64,000 nucleotides of DNA, taken from the NCBI GenBank assembly GCA_026168455.1, contig CM047429.1, forward strand, positions 55,931,027 through 55,995,026. The letters are read 5' to 3'. The notes under the pieces are model-generated. The model ran no database searches and was not told the DNA's origin. It was given only the letters and a program-made list of their open reading frames with translations. Below are positions 1 to 15,100 of this stretch, one piece after another. Numbering within the stretch: position 1 is the stretch's first letter; the number at the start of each line of letters is the position of its first letter. This stretch comes from Theocolax elegans. Its lineage: Eukaryota > Arthropoda > Insecta > Hymenoptera > Cerocephalidae. The position numbers and the translations under genes were made by a program.

Positions 1-3000
1 AAAAAAGGAACAGCTGTTTCAATAATTTTTACATTGTGTTGAGTCATCTATAACTTTAAAATCAAATACATTGTTTTTGTGACTTCCTTGTTTTATGTTA
101 ACTTGTTTTAACTTTGCTAAGTCATAAAATATAAATAAACACTTACTCTGTTGGAAATATAGTATTTTTATTTCATTATTACAATGATAAGCTTCGTAAA
201 AAAACGTCACGCTTTAACTGGTTTTATCATCATAAAATCATGGTAAAATGATTATATATATAAATATATGTAAAACGATTATTATAATGGGGATAAAATA
301 TACAAAGGATACATTTTATTCAATTAATATACTGAATTGTATTGTTTGTTTAATAGAAAGCTGATTTAAATCAATATTAACTTAGACTTTACTAGTCTCC
401 AACAAACTGTCATATTGCGCGACTGCATGTTCGGAAGCGCGCACATCAAGTCTTCTTTGGTTATATGTGACTTATTTCCTATGTCTTGGCTTTGTTGACG
501 ATTATGCAGCTCTTATTATTTGTTAATTTACTTTTAAATTCCTTATCCATATTTATTATTATTACTGAGGTTACACATGCCTTCTCTCTGTACGATAAAA
601 TCATGATACAATGATTGATCGATATTTTGAAATGGTAAAGTTACTATCAAAGAAGTAGTTAACAAATATTAGTATTATTTCTGTTGATTATACTTTATCC
701 CAAAAAAAAGTAATAACTTAAATCGGGCAGGTAATATAAGGCTTCTTAAAGCACACACACACACACACACACAAATAAATAACTCGGCCGAGCGCTTAAA
801 AAAGTAAAAGCACCGTAAAGAAAAAAAAGTGCAAGGTATAGGATACGATATAGCCTCACTCGGCAAAAACAACAATGGAAAAGAATAACTTCATTATTTT
901 GTATTCGCGAAGTGCTTTCTACCAGCTTCGGGAAAAGAACAGAGAGAAAGAGTGAGCGCTGTAGGTGGAGGAGGAGGAGAAGGAGGAGGAGGAGAAGAGG
1001 GTTGACGCAAAAAAGTAGAGGAAGAAATAATATAAGCGCGCACGCACACCGTTGATGGCATATACAAACGTGGATATTTTGCGCTCGTGCGTTCGACTCG
1101 ACCAGGCACTCAGACGGAATAATGCATACGCGTCGACGACCAACCTAAGCAGTATTGCCGCACCGTGAAATTCATGTCGCTCGCATGAATCTCTCATGGA
1201 CGAATCGAGACTCGAGAGTCTCGTGGTTGTACGCGTGTTATATACCAAGAGAAGGGTGGAGGAAGAGGTAGCGAAACGAGCTGCCGAGGACCTAGGGAGT
1301 TTTAAGTGGGTTATAAATTTTTAGCGCCCGGCAACTAGCACTTTCTAGTATCGCTTGGTTCTGTCGTATACACGCTTCCTTTAAATTTAACATTGACGCT
1401 TTACGGTATATCCTGTTTAGAATCAAGAAAAGTGCTTTATAAGCACCGCGAATGAATTTTCTTTCGACTACCGTGTGACCTTTCGACTATGGGCTCACTG
1501 GACATTTTCGTTTATTTTTACTTCATAGGTATATAGGTATTTTAGGTGTATATATATATATACTATATACATACCTGGTTTTCTTATACGCGAACAATAT
1601 ATTCGCGCAGAGGGTATATTGTGTGTAAAATCCGAGTTTCTACGTTTCTCGAAATGACTCAGAGATTCTTATCGTTGGCATTTTTATTAATGGTACAAAG
1701 ATTCGGGTTTAAATTGCAAATAATAGAATTATTCTCTTTCGGACCACAATTTATAATTAAATAATTATTAAAAATGTTTAAATCTTTATTTATAATATTC
1801 GTTTTATTTTATTTTAATTGAATAGCTGTATAATTCAAAAAACAGTGTTATTGTACATTATCAAAGACGAAAATCAGTAGGTCTTTTTCAAGCTCACAAG
1901 GAAAGTGTATACTTAAAAGCTTTGGATTTTGTTTTATCGTTTGAATGGTTTTTCCTATATGAATTTTACAATGCTACGAAATTCCAAAGCAAATTAAACG
2001 GGATCAATGAAATCTAATATTTTGTGAATTATGCATCGAATAACTAAAACAGTTTAATTAACGCAATAAAATACCATCATTGTTTAAAATTTATGAACGT
2101 GAAATAGCAGATTAGTAGTTTATTATTGAACGTTGGATAATTGTCATTTCGCGTTATAAACTGATAATTATTGATAAAGTAAAGTGTCCTTTAGCAAATG
2201 TAACAGAATGTTATTGCTATGAACAATGGAAATTTCGTATGTGTAAATAATGACAGGTTTTCACTATCGTAGTCACTGCGTTTGATTGAAAATGTAACTA
2301 TAATTTTGTTACGTTGAAAAAAAAGAAATAAATGTTTTTAATATTTAAAAAACAAAATTGTTATGAAAGAAATGTTAACTATCACCTGGCTATTTTTCAA
2401 AATTGAATGTAGTATTTGCGAATAAAAATTTATTTAAATAGTATGAATTAACGGTAGATGAACAAGTGTTAGAGTTGTCGTTGCTTTGAATTTACCACAA
2501 TACAGAGAATGAGTCGAGAAACAATAGGATGGCAAATGCACATTTATATATTGAGAAAGTTTTGTATTTTACAGTACAGTGACACTGTCTATTCATGTTA
2601 TCATAAAGTTTTGATTCACCTACGCGAAAATCTATTTTCACTTTAATACTATTGAGTTTTATACAAATAAAATGATCGCTGATGGAGAGAATTCTATTAA
2701 ATTTTAACACCTATATACACCTACGCACGTCAAATTTTATATTAACGATTAAAAAGTATATATATATATTCGTTAAAAAATATTAGTATATATAAAAATG
2801 TTTTATTGAAATACATATAATTTCAATTTTTTACTATTGAAGGTGACACATCTAAATATAGATTTACATATACAGATTTATCTATTTTTCGTAGACTGAT
2901 GTAGATCGATCAATCAAAAATACAGATTCAGAATGATTTTCCTTTGCCAAAATGAACGAAAATTAATACAACATATAGATGTAGTATATGTATTTATAAT

Positions 3001-3094
3001 TAAAACAATTGATCCTTTTATCGTTAAATAGACAATTTATAGGTATATTCGGAGAGACGAACGATTAAAACTGGAAATGACATTTCTGTTACAG
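1..3094. other. Upstream or intron DNA of the colmedin-like gene
   Basis: Because exon A begins in phase 1, the bases just before it are intron. I saw no collagen or coiled-coil exon here. A GC-richer island at about 1030-1345, with purine-rich repeats before it at 960-1020, could be a promoter or enhancer. A (CA)n tract lies at 752-773 and AT-rich DNA fills the rest. Open frames here are low-complexity or random. Confidence 0.5.
752..773. repeat. (CA)n microsatellite
   Basis: Eleven uninterrupted CA units in AT-rich DNA. Confidence 0.95.
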
Positions 3095-3148
3095 GGAGAA
3101 ATGGTGATCAAGGACCACCAGGACCACCAGGACACCCGGGTATTCAAG
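3095..3148 (+). CDS. Exon A: collagen Gly-X-Y repeats
   Basis: Acceptor TTCTGTTACAG and donor G|GTACAC bound a 54-bp exon, the classic unit size of collagen exons. It reads GRNGDQGPPGPPGHPGIQ plus a split Gly, six unbroken Gly-X-Y triplets. It is phase 1 on both sides, so it can be skipped or duplicated without a frameshift. The codon for its first Gly begins in an upstream exon that is not seen. Confidence 0.85.
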
Positions 3149-6100
3149 GTACACTTTAATTAAACGCTCGCACTAGATCCTATATACATGCACATGTATA
3201 TATGAATGTGTCTGTAATGTCTGTACACACACACGCACGCACACGCGTACACGCGCATGGATATATATATAAACACATATACGTATAGGAATGTACTTTG
3301 ATGAGAGCGGAGTTTTAACGTTAGTTTTCCAAGGGTCAAAGAGGGAGGGAAGCACGTTCAGGTACACGCGTGGCATTGGTACATTTAGCTTGACAAAGCT
3401 CTCACGCGGAGCTTGCAGATCGAAGTCCGTTGGTAGGGATGGAAGATCAGTGGAATGTCGTCGAGGGAACAATTAGCGCGAGGGAATGGCTTTGCGTAGT
3501 TGATTAAACGTGAAACGACGGTAGCTAGTATACGGTGGGACTGAGGAGGGGGTAATGAGCGCATAATTACTTCGTTATCTCGTTTCTTTAGTGCCGCGCG
3601 GAGAGTGTACCGAGACCAAAGTACCTCGGTCCTTCCCTCTCTACCCTTTCCCTTCTTCTTCTTCTTCTTCGTCTTCTTCTTCTTCTTCCTCTTCTTCTGC
3701 TTCTCCTTCTTCTTCTCCTCCTTCTTCTTCCGATTCTTCTCCTACGTAACTTCGGACCTAAGTAAGCTTGTCGCGTTAATACACGCAACTTCTCCGCGCA
3801 GGAAATTAATTTTCACCCTACAGCGAAACTTATCGACTTAGGAAGCTAAATTCCTTCGTTAGCAAGTAAGGGGGAGAGAAAGAGAGAGCGAGAAGGAGAT
3901 AGTGGGAGAAAGGCTAGTTTTTAATCTGTAAGAACTACCATGTCCGGTGATGTCCGACGCAGTCTTACACTTCAGTTGAGCTTAACTTTCGATGAGGTAG
4001 GATTAATAAAATTAACGACTTACATATAGTTAAAATATGTTATTATAAAATAATACACATATTTTATAGTATTGGGTATTTGGATTTTTATATCTACGAT
4101 TTTATTAAATTACGAGGTTTAATTTAACATGTAAAGTTAATCTATATTACATTGTAAATATATACAGCGCGTTTTAATTATCTCTTAGATTTAATAGAAT
4201 TATCAATTATAATTAAACGAGGTAAATTTTTCTTATATAACGCCCTATTGAGATTTAACGTACAGAAGTACTTTTATTTTTAATACCGGCCAATCAACGG
4301 TATATATTTAAAGTATGATTTTCCTTCTCGGAAATCATTATTTATTTTCTAAATAATAACTTTCAATTTAATTTAAGACATTAAGATATTATACTTATTA
4401 AGTAAGTATCATATAATAAATTAATTTTAAAAAACATCTGAAGTTGAATTAATAATATAGAAGAATTAACAAATGCGATTTTGATAAATATTATAATATA
4501 CCTCTCGCATTAATAGTATATTTATTCCTACCCAATTGTGATTAACGATATAAAAATGTAAGAGAGATTTTATTCACTTTAAAGATGCACTCAAAGTCTG
4601 CATAAAAAATATTTTAACGAAGCTTGCGTCTACCTGGCAATTTTTTTTTAACTCTGTAAAGTATATAATTATCATGTTTTCAGAACTTTCTCAAGTCTCA
4701 CAACTATGCGATTTAAATTATAACTGCCTTTACACAGTCTCTTTATCTTTCTCGTTCTCGGTGAAAATGAGTACCGGGGCTACTTAAATTCTTTATTCAA
4801 GTCGGAAGTTTCCGGAAACCACGATCATTCTTCACTCTAGCACAACTTTACGTCTGACAATGAAATGGGTCGGTTTCCTCCAAATTAATCGAGTAGCTTT
4901 TGCCATTCGTACCCGCTAATAATTCACACAGCAAATCGTACTCTTAAAAATAAAGACTATCGATTTACCATTGCTTTGCCGTGTCCTTAAGAAATGAAGC
5001 TATCTGAGAAGATGAAACGAGATGAGGTGAATTTGGCACCAGAGTATAAAACGATAAACGTTATACCGTTGTAAGAAAGAAAAATTCGAATGTTAAAAGG
5101 ATTTGTAAAAGGGGATCATAATCAGCGTAATCCAAGATTTCGATCCAGGCAGCCGCACGTAAAATCCATGCGCTATCGCGTTGATTGTCGTAGCTACCCG
5201 CGTAATATACACAAAGCCCAGGCGCGGACATTCGGTTTACCACCAGTGTGGTTTAATAGAGCACGATACGACCACCTCCTACCCCTCATTCGCGGGCTCA
5301 CGGAATAATTAGGCCGAGACCGACGAGTTGCTTCCTATATATGTACACTCTCTCACTCACATATGTTACAGGGAAACCCGGATTGCAAGGTCCACCAGGC
5401 CAGAATGGTAAGCCTGGAGCACCCAGCATCGTCGCTTATACACCTTTCAAAATCAATAAGAGTGGCTCTCACATCGATACATCACAAATCCTTATACCAC
5501 CATCTATGGGAAGTAAGTATCACATTTTTTTCAATTTTTTTTATATCTACTTCTCTTTTTACTTCATTTTTCTTAAGGGAGTGGCATTTTTGGTTATTAT
5601 TGAAGGAGCAAACATTATTACATTTATTTAACGCTAAATAGTATCTCATGGAAAATTCAAATACAGAAGCACTAGATAATTAAATAATACGCCATTATGT
5701 AAAGTTGCAAGTCAATTAATAAAAGACAACTTGGAAAAGTTTGTACGGAAAATTACACATTTAAATACTACATATTGTTAAGCGAATGAAAAAATTAACA
5801 TTCTTTGCTTTGTCAGTAATAATCAGGTATGCCACCCCCTTAAGTTAAAATGCTAATTGCAGTTACTAATCTTCATTTAAAAAGCAGGTTAAATTATATT
5901 TAATAATTTTGACAAAGAAAATGAGGTAATGTTCTGAAAAGAATTTACTTTTAACTTAAACATTTTTAGACTCCAAAGATTCTCATTTTTGGGTTAAAGA
6001 TTTATTTGATAATAATAAGGTATTTGCATAATACAGATATAGCAGTATTTATATAAACAAATTACATTGTATGAGAAAGTCGATAATGTGTCTACATGCG

Positions 6101-9100
6101 TGAGATTTAGGATAGTAAATTTTCAATGTTTATAAAACGATAGAAATTCTTTACGATTACGTAAATCTTTTATATATTCTGTTCGTTGAGCATTATATTT
6201 TATCAGAACATTGCCACAGAACGTTATTAAAATTTTTTTCTTATGTTTTATTATATTTATTATAAATATGAACTTTTGCTAGCAAAGCTGCTAATTTCGG
6301 GGTTAATTTGAGTTGTAAAACTAAGTTTTCGAAAAATTGTTAGAATAAAGATCGAAATATTTTGAATCTTTTTTTTACTTTTCTTGGGTACATAGATAAA
6401 CATGTTGTGATATTTTTAAAAGGATACTAAACGACTGATCCTACAAAATCATTTAAGTTTTTAATGCTACCTATGTAAATATCGTGGGATTCATTGAGGT
6501 ATTTGTTGAATAATTTATTTAAAGTTTTGATTCTTTTTTTAATTTTTAGCCGTTTTTAGTGTTAATATTAATGATAGTGTATGATTTGAGATTTTCAGTT
6601 CGGAAACATAAACGATACATTAGTGTAACCAGCGTAGAGTTTCGTTATAATTAACTGTAGTTTTGATTCATTAAGTATAATATTGGTGGTTTTACGGTAA
6701 TCCATAGCTGATTTGAGACGTACGCATTGAATTTCCTTTTTGTAAAGAAACGGCGTGTTGTCTGTTTTTTGGTATGTAAATGTAGCAGACATAGCCAATA
6801 ATTGAACCAGCCAAAATATTGTATAAAATTATTAATCTATTATAAAATTATGTACCGATTTTACCAACTATTGTAATAACGCGCGAGCATTCAGTGAACG
6901 TGGAAATTAGCCAACCGCGATCGAAACACCATATAAGCTGCAAATGGGTCCGTTTTCTCTAATTTTCTAAGTCTCTCCACTATATCACCCTTCCGCGCTA
7001 TGAGGGTGATGTGCGTGGTCTTTGGGGCCGTAGGCGCTTACATAGTGGTGGTAGCGCCACTTCGACAATAAAGGATAAGAGGGAAATGGCACGCGGATGC
7101 AGGGCATTCTTATGTAACGTAGAGTCAGTGACGCATCTTTTGTATCACCACTAAATAAATATTTATTTTTCTTAGTTGTGAGCTTTTTTTTAATTAAGCC
7201 ATACCTACAAATCAAATGTTATGCCTAAAGAATTGACTGTATTAGTGATTTTAATTGTATATTTATGATTATTTGTTTCTCTTGGAAGAATATTTTTATC
7301 AACGTACCTATCGGATTGGATTACAAATCCTAATTTGCCAATGAGCTTGAAATATTAATTGCTTTTTTTTTTACTAAGATTAACCTTTTGTATAGGTTAA
7401 TACCCCCTTGTAGGACTCGTTTTAAAATCGTTATTTTAATGTATCAGAATAAATGATCTTTCATGAGATATAAATTTAATTTATTTTATCAGAGATGCAG
7501 AGCATCTTATTAAGGCAAATTTGTCTAGAAGGATATCACCATTGACATTATCAAAATTACCACCAATATTGAGAAACATTGCTATGAAATTTTTCTTTTT
7601 TTGAAAATGTTAAATGTGTTAATTAATGGACCATTCTAAACATTTTTTAATAATTGATTCATAAAATTTGCCTAGACTGAAGGTGAGGAAGATGGGTTTA
7701 ATACTTCTGATATTGAGTTTATTTATAAATATAACCAAAGACTTTTCCAAGAATCTAGGTAGCAATTATTTTGATACTTTTCATTGAAAATATCTATAAG
7801 AATTAATTTCTATTTAATTAGAAGATTTTTAATTGTTTCATTATCAATTCCGTCGATGCCTGATGTTCACCTATTTTAAAGTCGAGAACAAAGTTAAATT
7901 GAGCAAAATCAATGGGAAAACCAAAAAATTTGATTGTTTACGAAATTAGGTATAAAATTTTGGGTCTATTTTGCACTTAGGGCGAACATGTTCAGTTTAA
8001 GGTAGAATTTATATTGTTTTAATTTTGTAAGTTATTCTTTACGTTGGAGGTTGGAGTATGGGCATTTGTTGTTGAAAATTTTGTATTTATTCCATACGTA
8101 TTTTATCACTACTTTTAAAATTTATAGTCTCGACAAACTTCTCGAAACAATACATTTTTTTCTGATTGTAAATTTTATCAGTTAAGCAGTTTAATTTGTT
8201 GTAATCAAAACAATCTGCAAGAAATTGACTAAATTTCCATTTTTTTATACGCTGCTTGTTGTAGTCCTTTTATCCTATGAATTTTTATACTTTGATGGGT
8301 CAATATTTTTTCTTTCAGAAGTGTTTTATCTTAAACAAATTTCTGTTTCGAAAAAAGTTCCGTATTTTAAATTGGGATTGGAATGAATAAAGTCACAAGA
8401 CATTAAGTTTAAAAATTCATCCTTTAATACACTATCTGTCTGTACTGGTGTAAATAAACTAATTAATATTATCAACATTGAGTTTAAAAATAGTAGAAAT
8501 TTTGTGAATATCGTCGAATTTAATATTAACTCTGCGAGAGCTTAGAACGCACTAACATCTAGTTTTTTTAATATTTACTTTAATACCTGTAATTGATGAA
8601 TTGCGTGTAACTTGAAGCTGATTCAAGAATTTCTTCTTGGATGAAATTACGGATCGTTGGAGAGACGTTAGAGATAATGATTCTCTCATAGTTTGCACGA
8701 AATTGCCTGATAAATATGTTTTTGTCTTTAATAATAATAACCTCGTTTTTTTATGAATTCATCTACCAACAGTAATATAATAAAATACATTTTTTAAAAG
8801 GCGTAAATTATCAATTGGACATCGTATAGTTTTATCTATTGAGGTAATATACATACATAAGAATAAGACCTTATCAGTTTCTTTTTCGGTACTTTTACTT
8901 TTGGCGCATTTGCAGTATAGCTATGGAATCTTCAATTTTTTTACTATAAAACGTTAGAATATCATTAATGGGAGATGAACTTATAAAGGCGGAGGTCGTC
9001 ATCATATCACAATTATTTAATTTCACTAACACTGAAATCAATTTGAATCATAGAAATTATCGATTTAACTAGACGGACCTAAGTTCATGTAGAAATATGG

Positions 9101-12100
9101 GATTGCAATATAAAAAGATTAGGGATAACAGAACCATATAAACCCGTCTGTTCACGACAAATATTCGATTGAACTGGATTCTTAAATAAGAATTGTTAAA
9201 TTATTGTAGGAAATGTCCATATTTAATTAAAACAAGAATCCATTCAATTTAGCGGAATTTTATTCATAAATTTGATACAATTCTTTGTTGGGTTTGCGAT
9301 GCAAAAACATTTATTTTGCAACATTTATAAAAACTACATCATCCAAAATGACATAGTTCACATTTTATGAATTTGAATTTTTTTTCTATACATTATAAAT
9401 ATTAATATAAAAAGGTTAAAATAATTTTAGGGCAACGATATAGAATGTATATCAATTTGTTATAAACAGTTATTGATTAAAATTTTAAATTGGAATATTG
9501 TTGGTACCGTTCTAGGTTCAGGTATACATAATTTTATTGTTTCAATTTAAAAAATAAATTATCTGAGCTTATTGATTTACGTCGACAGCTTGGAATGGAT
9601 TATTAAAGTTTACCCATATTTAATATTTTAATCCAATCTTTTAAACATCTATACATTCTACAATTTATTCATATGATATGAAAATAAATTTAATATAGAA
9701 ATTCATTAATTTTGTTAATTATATTGCAATTTCAATTTTTTTAATTTAACTAGTGCTTTTAAAGATATTGCTTTGTTATGAAATTCAGAAAAATACTACT
9801 GCCCATACTGCAAGTATTTATTTTACTCGTTTGTTTGAGTAAGTTGGCTTATCTTCTCTTTTTGCGACGTTTTTTGTATGTTATAACGTATGAAAATTAA
9901 ATTTGTTATTTAATTTTTTTTCAAGCTTTAGAGTCCGTACATTTTAATAAAAACATAAAACGTTTGTTATTTCTTTTGGAAGCAAATTATTCTTTTTTTT
10001 ACTGTATTCTTTAAAAATACTACACGCGTTTTATTAATTTGTTGTAGTAAAATGTATATACAACAATTTTAAACAAGTTTATTAAACCAGGTGGACGTGC
10101 TAAATTTTGACCACATCATTTGTTAGGTCATCGGTTCATTTTGAAAGCACGCGTTAGCTCCTCAAATGCCTCGAGTGATCGAACCATCATTAATAATTTA
10201 ATTTAAATAAACATCAAAATGACAATGTCAATAGTTGGCAGAATTAGATTTTTGTGAATAAAAAAATAAATGTATTGAAATTATTTATATAATGTTAAAT
10301 AACTTTGTCATAAATAATCTTTTAACACGATTTATTTGATTTAATAAATTAAATTAGTAATAAGACGAAATCAAAAAAACAAAAAATAATTACGTGTTTT
10401 TTTTAAAAAAAAAGTTTGTTTCCGGGTTGTTTCATTACTTGAATCTGAACAATGCATTGGGCGCGATCGACGTCGTACTAATTGCCATTTTCGCAGCCAA
10501 CGAGAAGTTCGATCAATTCGAAAACAATGCACATAGAAATTTCACCTTTTCGAGAGCACGAGCACGTAATTTATTATTATCACAAGTGCGCCGACGTGGT
10601 AATTTACGCACGCTTTTTGCCTAGTGTAATGGGCGACACCTTTTTGACCGAAAACTTCAAAAGCTCTGACTGAATCGATTTAAATTGCAAACGGGTTTCC
10701 ATCGGTAATTGCGCTTATATAGTTTTAGGGCTTTTTTTATAGAGATAATTAATATATATTTTATTCACGTACGTGTTTATTTTTATCCATAATACTAGGA
10801 TTTCGGCGAAAATGCTTGATTATAACCATAGGAACGCTTGAGATTCTGTAATTTCAGAACAGTTAGCAGAATATGTAGACTCGAAATACCAAGGTGCGTT
10901 CCAACTTAATATAGCATTATAGAGAAATCATGAAAGTAATACTTGACGTGTTTATTTCTTTCATGCGAATGTAAAAATATGTAAATTTAAATTGGTTATG
11001 TAGCAGAAATATTTTTTTTCTCCATATTTTTAAACTTGTGGGTTATTTATAATTTTATACAGGTGAATTTACATTTTAGAAGGTTTAATTATAATAGGTT
11101 ATATTAATATTGTTAAAAAGAATTATATTTTATTGCACGAGCAGCGTAATATAATTGCTAAAATATGTTTAATATTTTATATGTACCATATAATTTTGTT
11201 AAATATACATTAAAATATAATAATATAATTTAATATGTAAAATATATTTGATATCTGTGATAATTTAGTTAATGAACAAAATTTATACGGGATACAGTTA
11301 TTATTTAATTAATTAATAGCGGTATTGCGAAATTAAATACTTCCATTATACATTTAGGTGTTGTAAAATTCGAATTTTAATTTATTACGTTATGTATTGC
11401 ATTAATACATACATTTCTGTTAAGATGGTTGTATATATACGTAGATTTTCGAGGTGCTTCGGTATACTTCGATGTTTGTACTCACTTTTAAAGTAAACTT
11501 GCAAGAATAATTATTTAGTCTTGAATGGGGAAAATGAAGATTGCTTTTGACATTTCGGTGTAGAAACATCTAACTTGTTACAATTTTCTATATAAGTATT
11601 AAATTTGATTAAACTTTATAATTATGAATTTTAGTTATTAGTTATACTTTTTTATTTGCAAAGGTTTAAATAGAGTTTAAAACTTACAATAAAGTACTGC
11701 ATCAAAATAAGTCAATAACAAACAATTATTCATTTTTTTTCAAATAAAATTCATTTGTATTTACCACAGAATAATGGTTACGAAATGAATCCCGTATACC
11801 GATACTACAAACACATATATCAATTTGAATATTTTGTAAAGTCGACAAACGTTTTAATAAAAGAGACATAATTCATGCGGTAAAATTCCATTAATTATAA
11901 CATTATAATTTATTTTCATGTAAAACTGCGTTATTTAATTTTAATTTAAAAATGCGTTTTGAAAATTTACTTTCAAACGCGAAACGAATATAAACAGAAA
12001 TTTGTTGTTCACGAAATTGAACGTTGATAAAATTGAATTGCATTTTTAACGAACCGTGGTACACGTGAGCTTTTGCATGTATAAACTAACAACCACGCGT

Positions 12101-15100
12101 TTTGTAGATATTTTGCGAGAAGGATAAAAGTTACCGTATAGAGAGATGACGGTTATCCTTTATCTAAGGGATGCACAAGGCATCCACGGTTGAAACTATA
12201 GCATTATTGAAGGTTTCAAGTGCATTCATAAATAATTTAACCTGCGCCATATGTCATTTTATACGTCACAGTGTTAGGGCAAATTCTCACGAGAGGGTGT
12301 ATTGCACTTGCAGTGAGCTCGCAGAGCCAGTTCGTGGTCGTGGAGGAGGGAGTGAATGTGCGGCTCGAGTGCTTCGCATCCGGTACGCCAAGTCCCGTCG
12401 TACAGTGGCACAGGCCCGATGGACTACCCATACACACTGGCATCTGGCATGGTGAGCACTTTATCGATTTAATCTTTTACCTACGTACTTATCATCAACT
12501 CTTATTTTTATCCCTTTTTGATCTATCGTGTAAACATCAGTTTTTAAGAGTTTCTGTTCTTTTTGAGATACAAAAATTTCTTACGGTTATGGTAATATGA
12601 GTTTTAAGGCGCACCGAGTGAAAGAGGAAAATAAAAAATTTCTTGTGTATATCGTTTATTCAAAATTTATAATCTGTTAAATTTTTTTTATATATAAGTT
12701 ATAAAAAACAGTCAATATTCAGTACAAAATAAAAATCATTAAACATTTAACTAAATATACGTTTATTAGCTATAAGATTACAAATTTCAAGATTACACAA
12801 ACAACAATATTGTATACCACCACAATGGTTACATTGGAACAATACAACAAATATGAATATGATGTATTATTTGAAGGCACGACACAGTTAGATAAAACGA
12901 ACGTCACAAATACTGTAATAGGTTGTTATCCTTATTTCTAAACATGATAAACCATCGCATTGAGATGGGTAAATTGACACGAGTTGCTGGCGCTACAGAA
13001 TCTTTAGATAAGAATGACATTCTTCTGTCGCAACTTTCAGTAAAACTAAAAATAATAAACAATCAGTTTTCAAAATATACAAAAATCGTAGTACAGTTAT
13101 TCGAAAAAAGAAAAAAGTACTCGATCACTGTGTAAATTGTTTTTATACAGCTATTGATTTATATCGAAAACATACACTTTCGTGTGCGCAAAGTTGTTTA
13201 TCTTTTGGAATAGAGATTCATCGTTTCCACACATATTTTTGTTTTTCTAAATTCAAAATCGATTAGTCTACTCTAAATACTATTGTTTGCCGTCGTAACA
13301 GCATTATGTATACTTAAGATAATAGCATAGTTGTATCCAATTATTTTGAAATAATTATCACGAATACAGGAATTATCAAACATCAATTGCCAAAGGCGTA
13401 AATCGAAGAATACAATAATGCGTTTAAATGATACGTTTACAAGGTTATTTATATACCTCATTTACAGACAATAAATTTAGGTGTCGGTTAACCTAGTTCG
13501 CTAATCTGTTAATTGTTATTTTCAATACTACGACTATATACTAATAAGCATTATCGAAGCTTTATTATATAATTCCATATTACGATATAAGCTACATTCG
13601 TACAAAGTGATAGCGATTCGTCATTGCACTATATATAGGCTAAATGAATTTAACGATTTGTAGGAATCAAAGTAATAATTTTAAGAGCGGACAAGTTTAA
13701 TTATATTTATGATTATATTTTCTGTAAAACATCCCAGTAACTATATGAATTTATTATATAATTTTCTTTGATCTTGGAAAGTATGAACAGAAGATTAATG
13801 TTTCGACATTGAGGTAAAGCTGATGAAATAGGGTTGATCTTTAGAACGTTTGTGGAATAGTGTAAGTAATAAAAAAGTTGAGAGTGTATTAATAAGTAGA
13901 AGAAAGAGATTTTAAGAAGGAAACTGACGGAAAGCTTTCTTGCGCAAAATTGTAACTGTAAGGGGTATAGTGAATTTTTATTTTATTTTTTTATTATATT
14001 TGTGTGATTAATACGTTGACTTAACGATTTAAAAAAGGCGTTAACAATTACAAACTTTGTTAAGTAAAGTTAATAAATCAATTTGATCAATTAAACCATA
14101 ATAGGAATAATAAATAAGTTGATTTAAATAAAACCGTCGATGCGAAAGAAATATAAAAGTACGCGGTTATCATTTTTATACTGATGATTGCACATTTAAC
14201 TTGACAATAAAAATAAAAAAAAAATGAACCGCGATAAAACTGTCTCGCGCAGATCAAAATATATGTGTGCATAGCACGAAACTACTCTGGGACTTTTATA
14301 TTATTATGAATATATACGTATAGTATTTTGCGTGTTCGCTTATCCGTTCCTGATCAAGACATTTGATCTATTGTATTTCACGTGTGGATTAAGAATGATT
14401 TGTTTGACTTTTTAAATAACTTTATTTTATGGTCTAAATATATCAAATTATAAAATAACTTTTTACGTGTGCCTTGCTTATATTTGTACGTAATAAATTC
14501 CCTCAACAGTTCATTGCTTCGGTATATTTTTCAATAATTAAACTGAAAGTCAGATAAGACTTCTTGTCCCGAAATATAATTTAATACATTTGATTTTTAC
14601 AAAAATGTGCATTGCAGTTTGATATAATACGTAGAGAGTAGAATAAGTAAAAATTATTAATAAAATGTCAACGAAGCGGGAAAGATAATATCAACAAATC
14701 AAAATCGTTAGCACTTAACCACAGTTTCCCCTCGCAATAGCGAAACGTGGAGAAACAGAGGAGGAAAATAAACGCAACAATCCAATTTAGGTAAGTACCT
14801 CCCTTTTTTCCCCTCTCTAGCCATGCCACACTTACCTTTTATCGCATAGTACCCCGAAGCAGAAAGAATAAGCTAAACCGTACGGGAAAACAAAGGAAAG
14901 GAACGAAAGGAAAGAGCAAAAAAAAGGACAACGAACAAGTTAAATCGTCAAAGACTATGTAGGGGTATATACGATGCGTGCGCGTCTCAACAACCGGTTA
15001 CGAGGCTTTGCTATATAGAAGTCTCTCCTTTAATTTCAGTCGACGACCAGTACGCCGCGACTGGACATTATGTTGCACTGGGCAACTGTATATATATGTA

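Larger units (their letters stand above)
5513..12313 (+). other. 6.8-kb intron between exons B and C
   Basis: The intron holds a GC-richer island at about 6880-7140, a decayed LINE on the opposite strand at 7250-9050 and a possible transposase relic near 10420-10640. The rest is AT-rich with no supported gene. Confidence 0.7.

Noticed and set aside
894..1248. Two open frames on the - strand in a GC-rich patch
   Set aside because: Low-complexity Ser/Pro and Ser/Phe sequence from GGA repeats; no domain, no splice partners.
3588..3841. Arg-rich and Phe-rich open frames
   Set aside because: They are translations of the CTT-rich microsatellite on the two strands.
12923..13135. 70-codon + strand frame MLSLFLNMINHRIEMG...
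   Set aside because: Slightly protein-like, but no family match, no splice fit and located deep in an intron.
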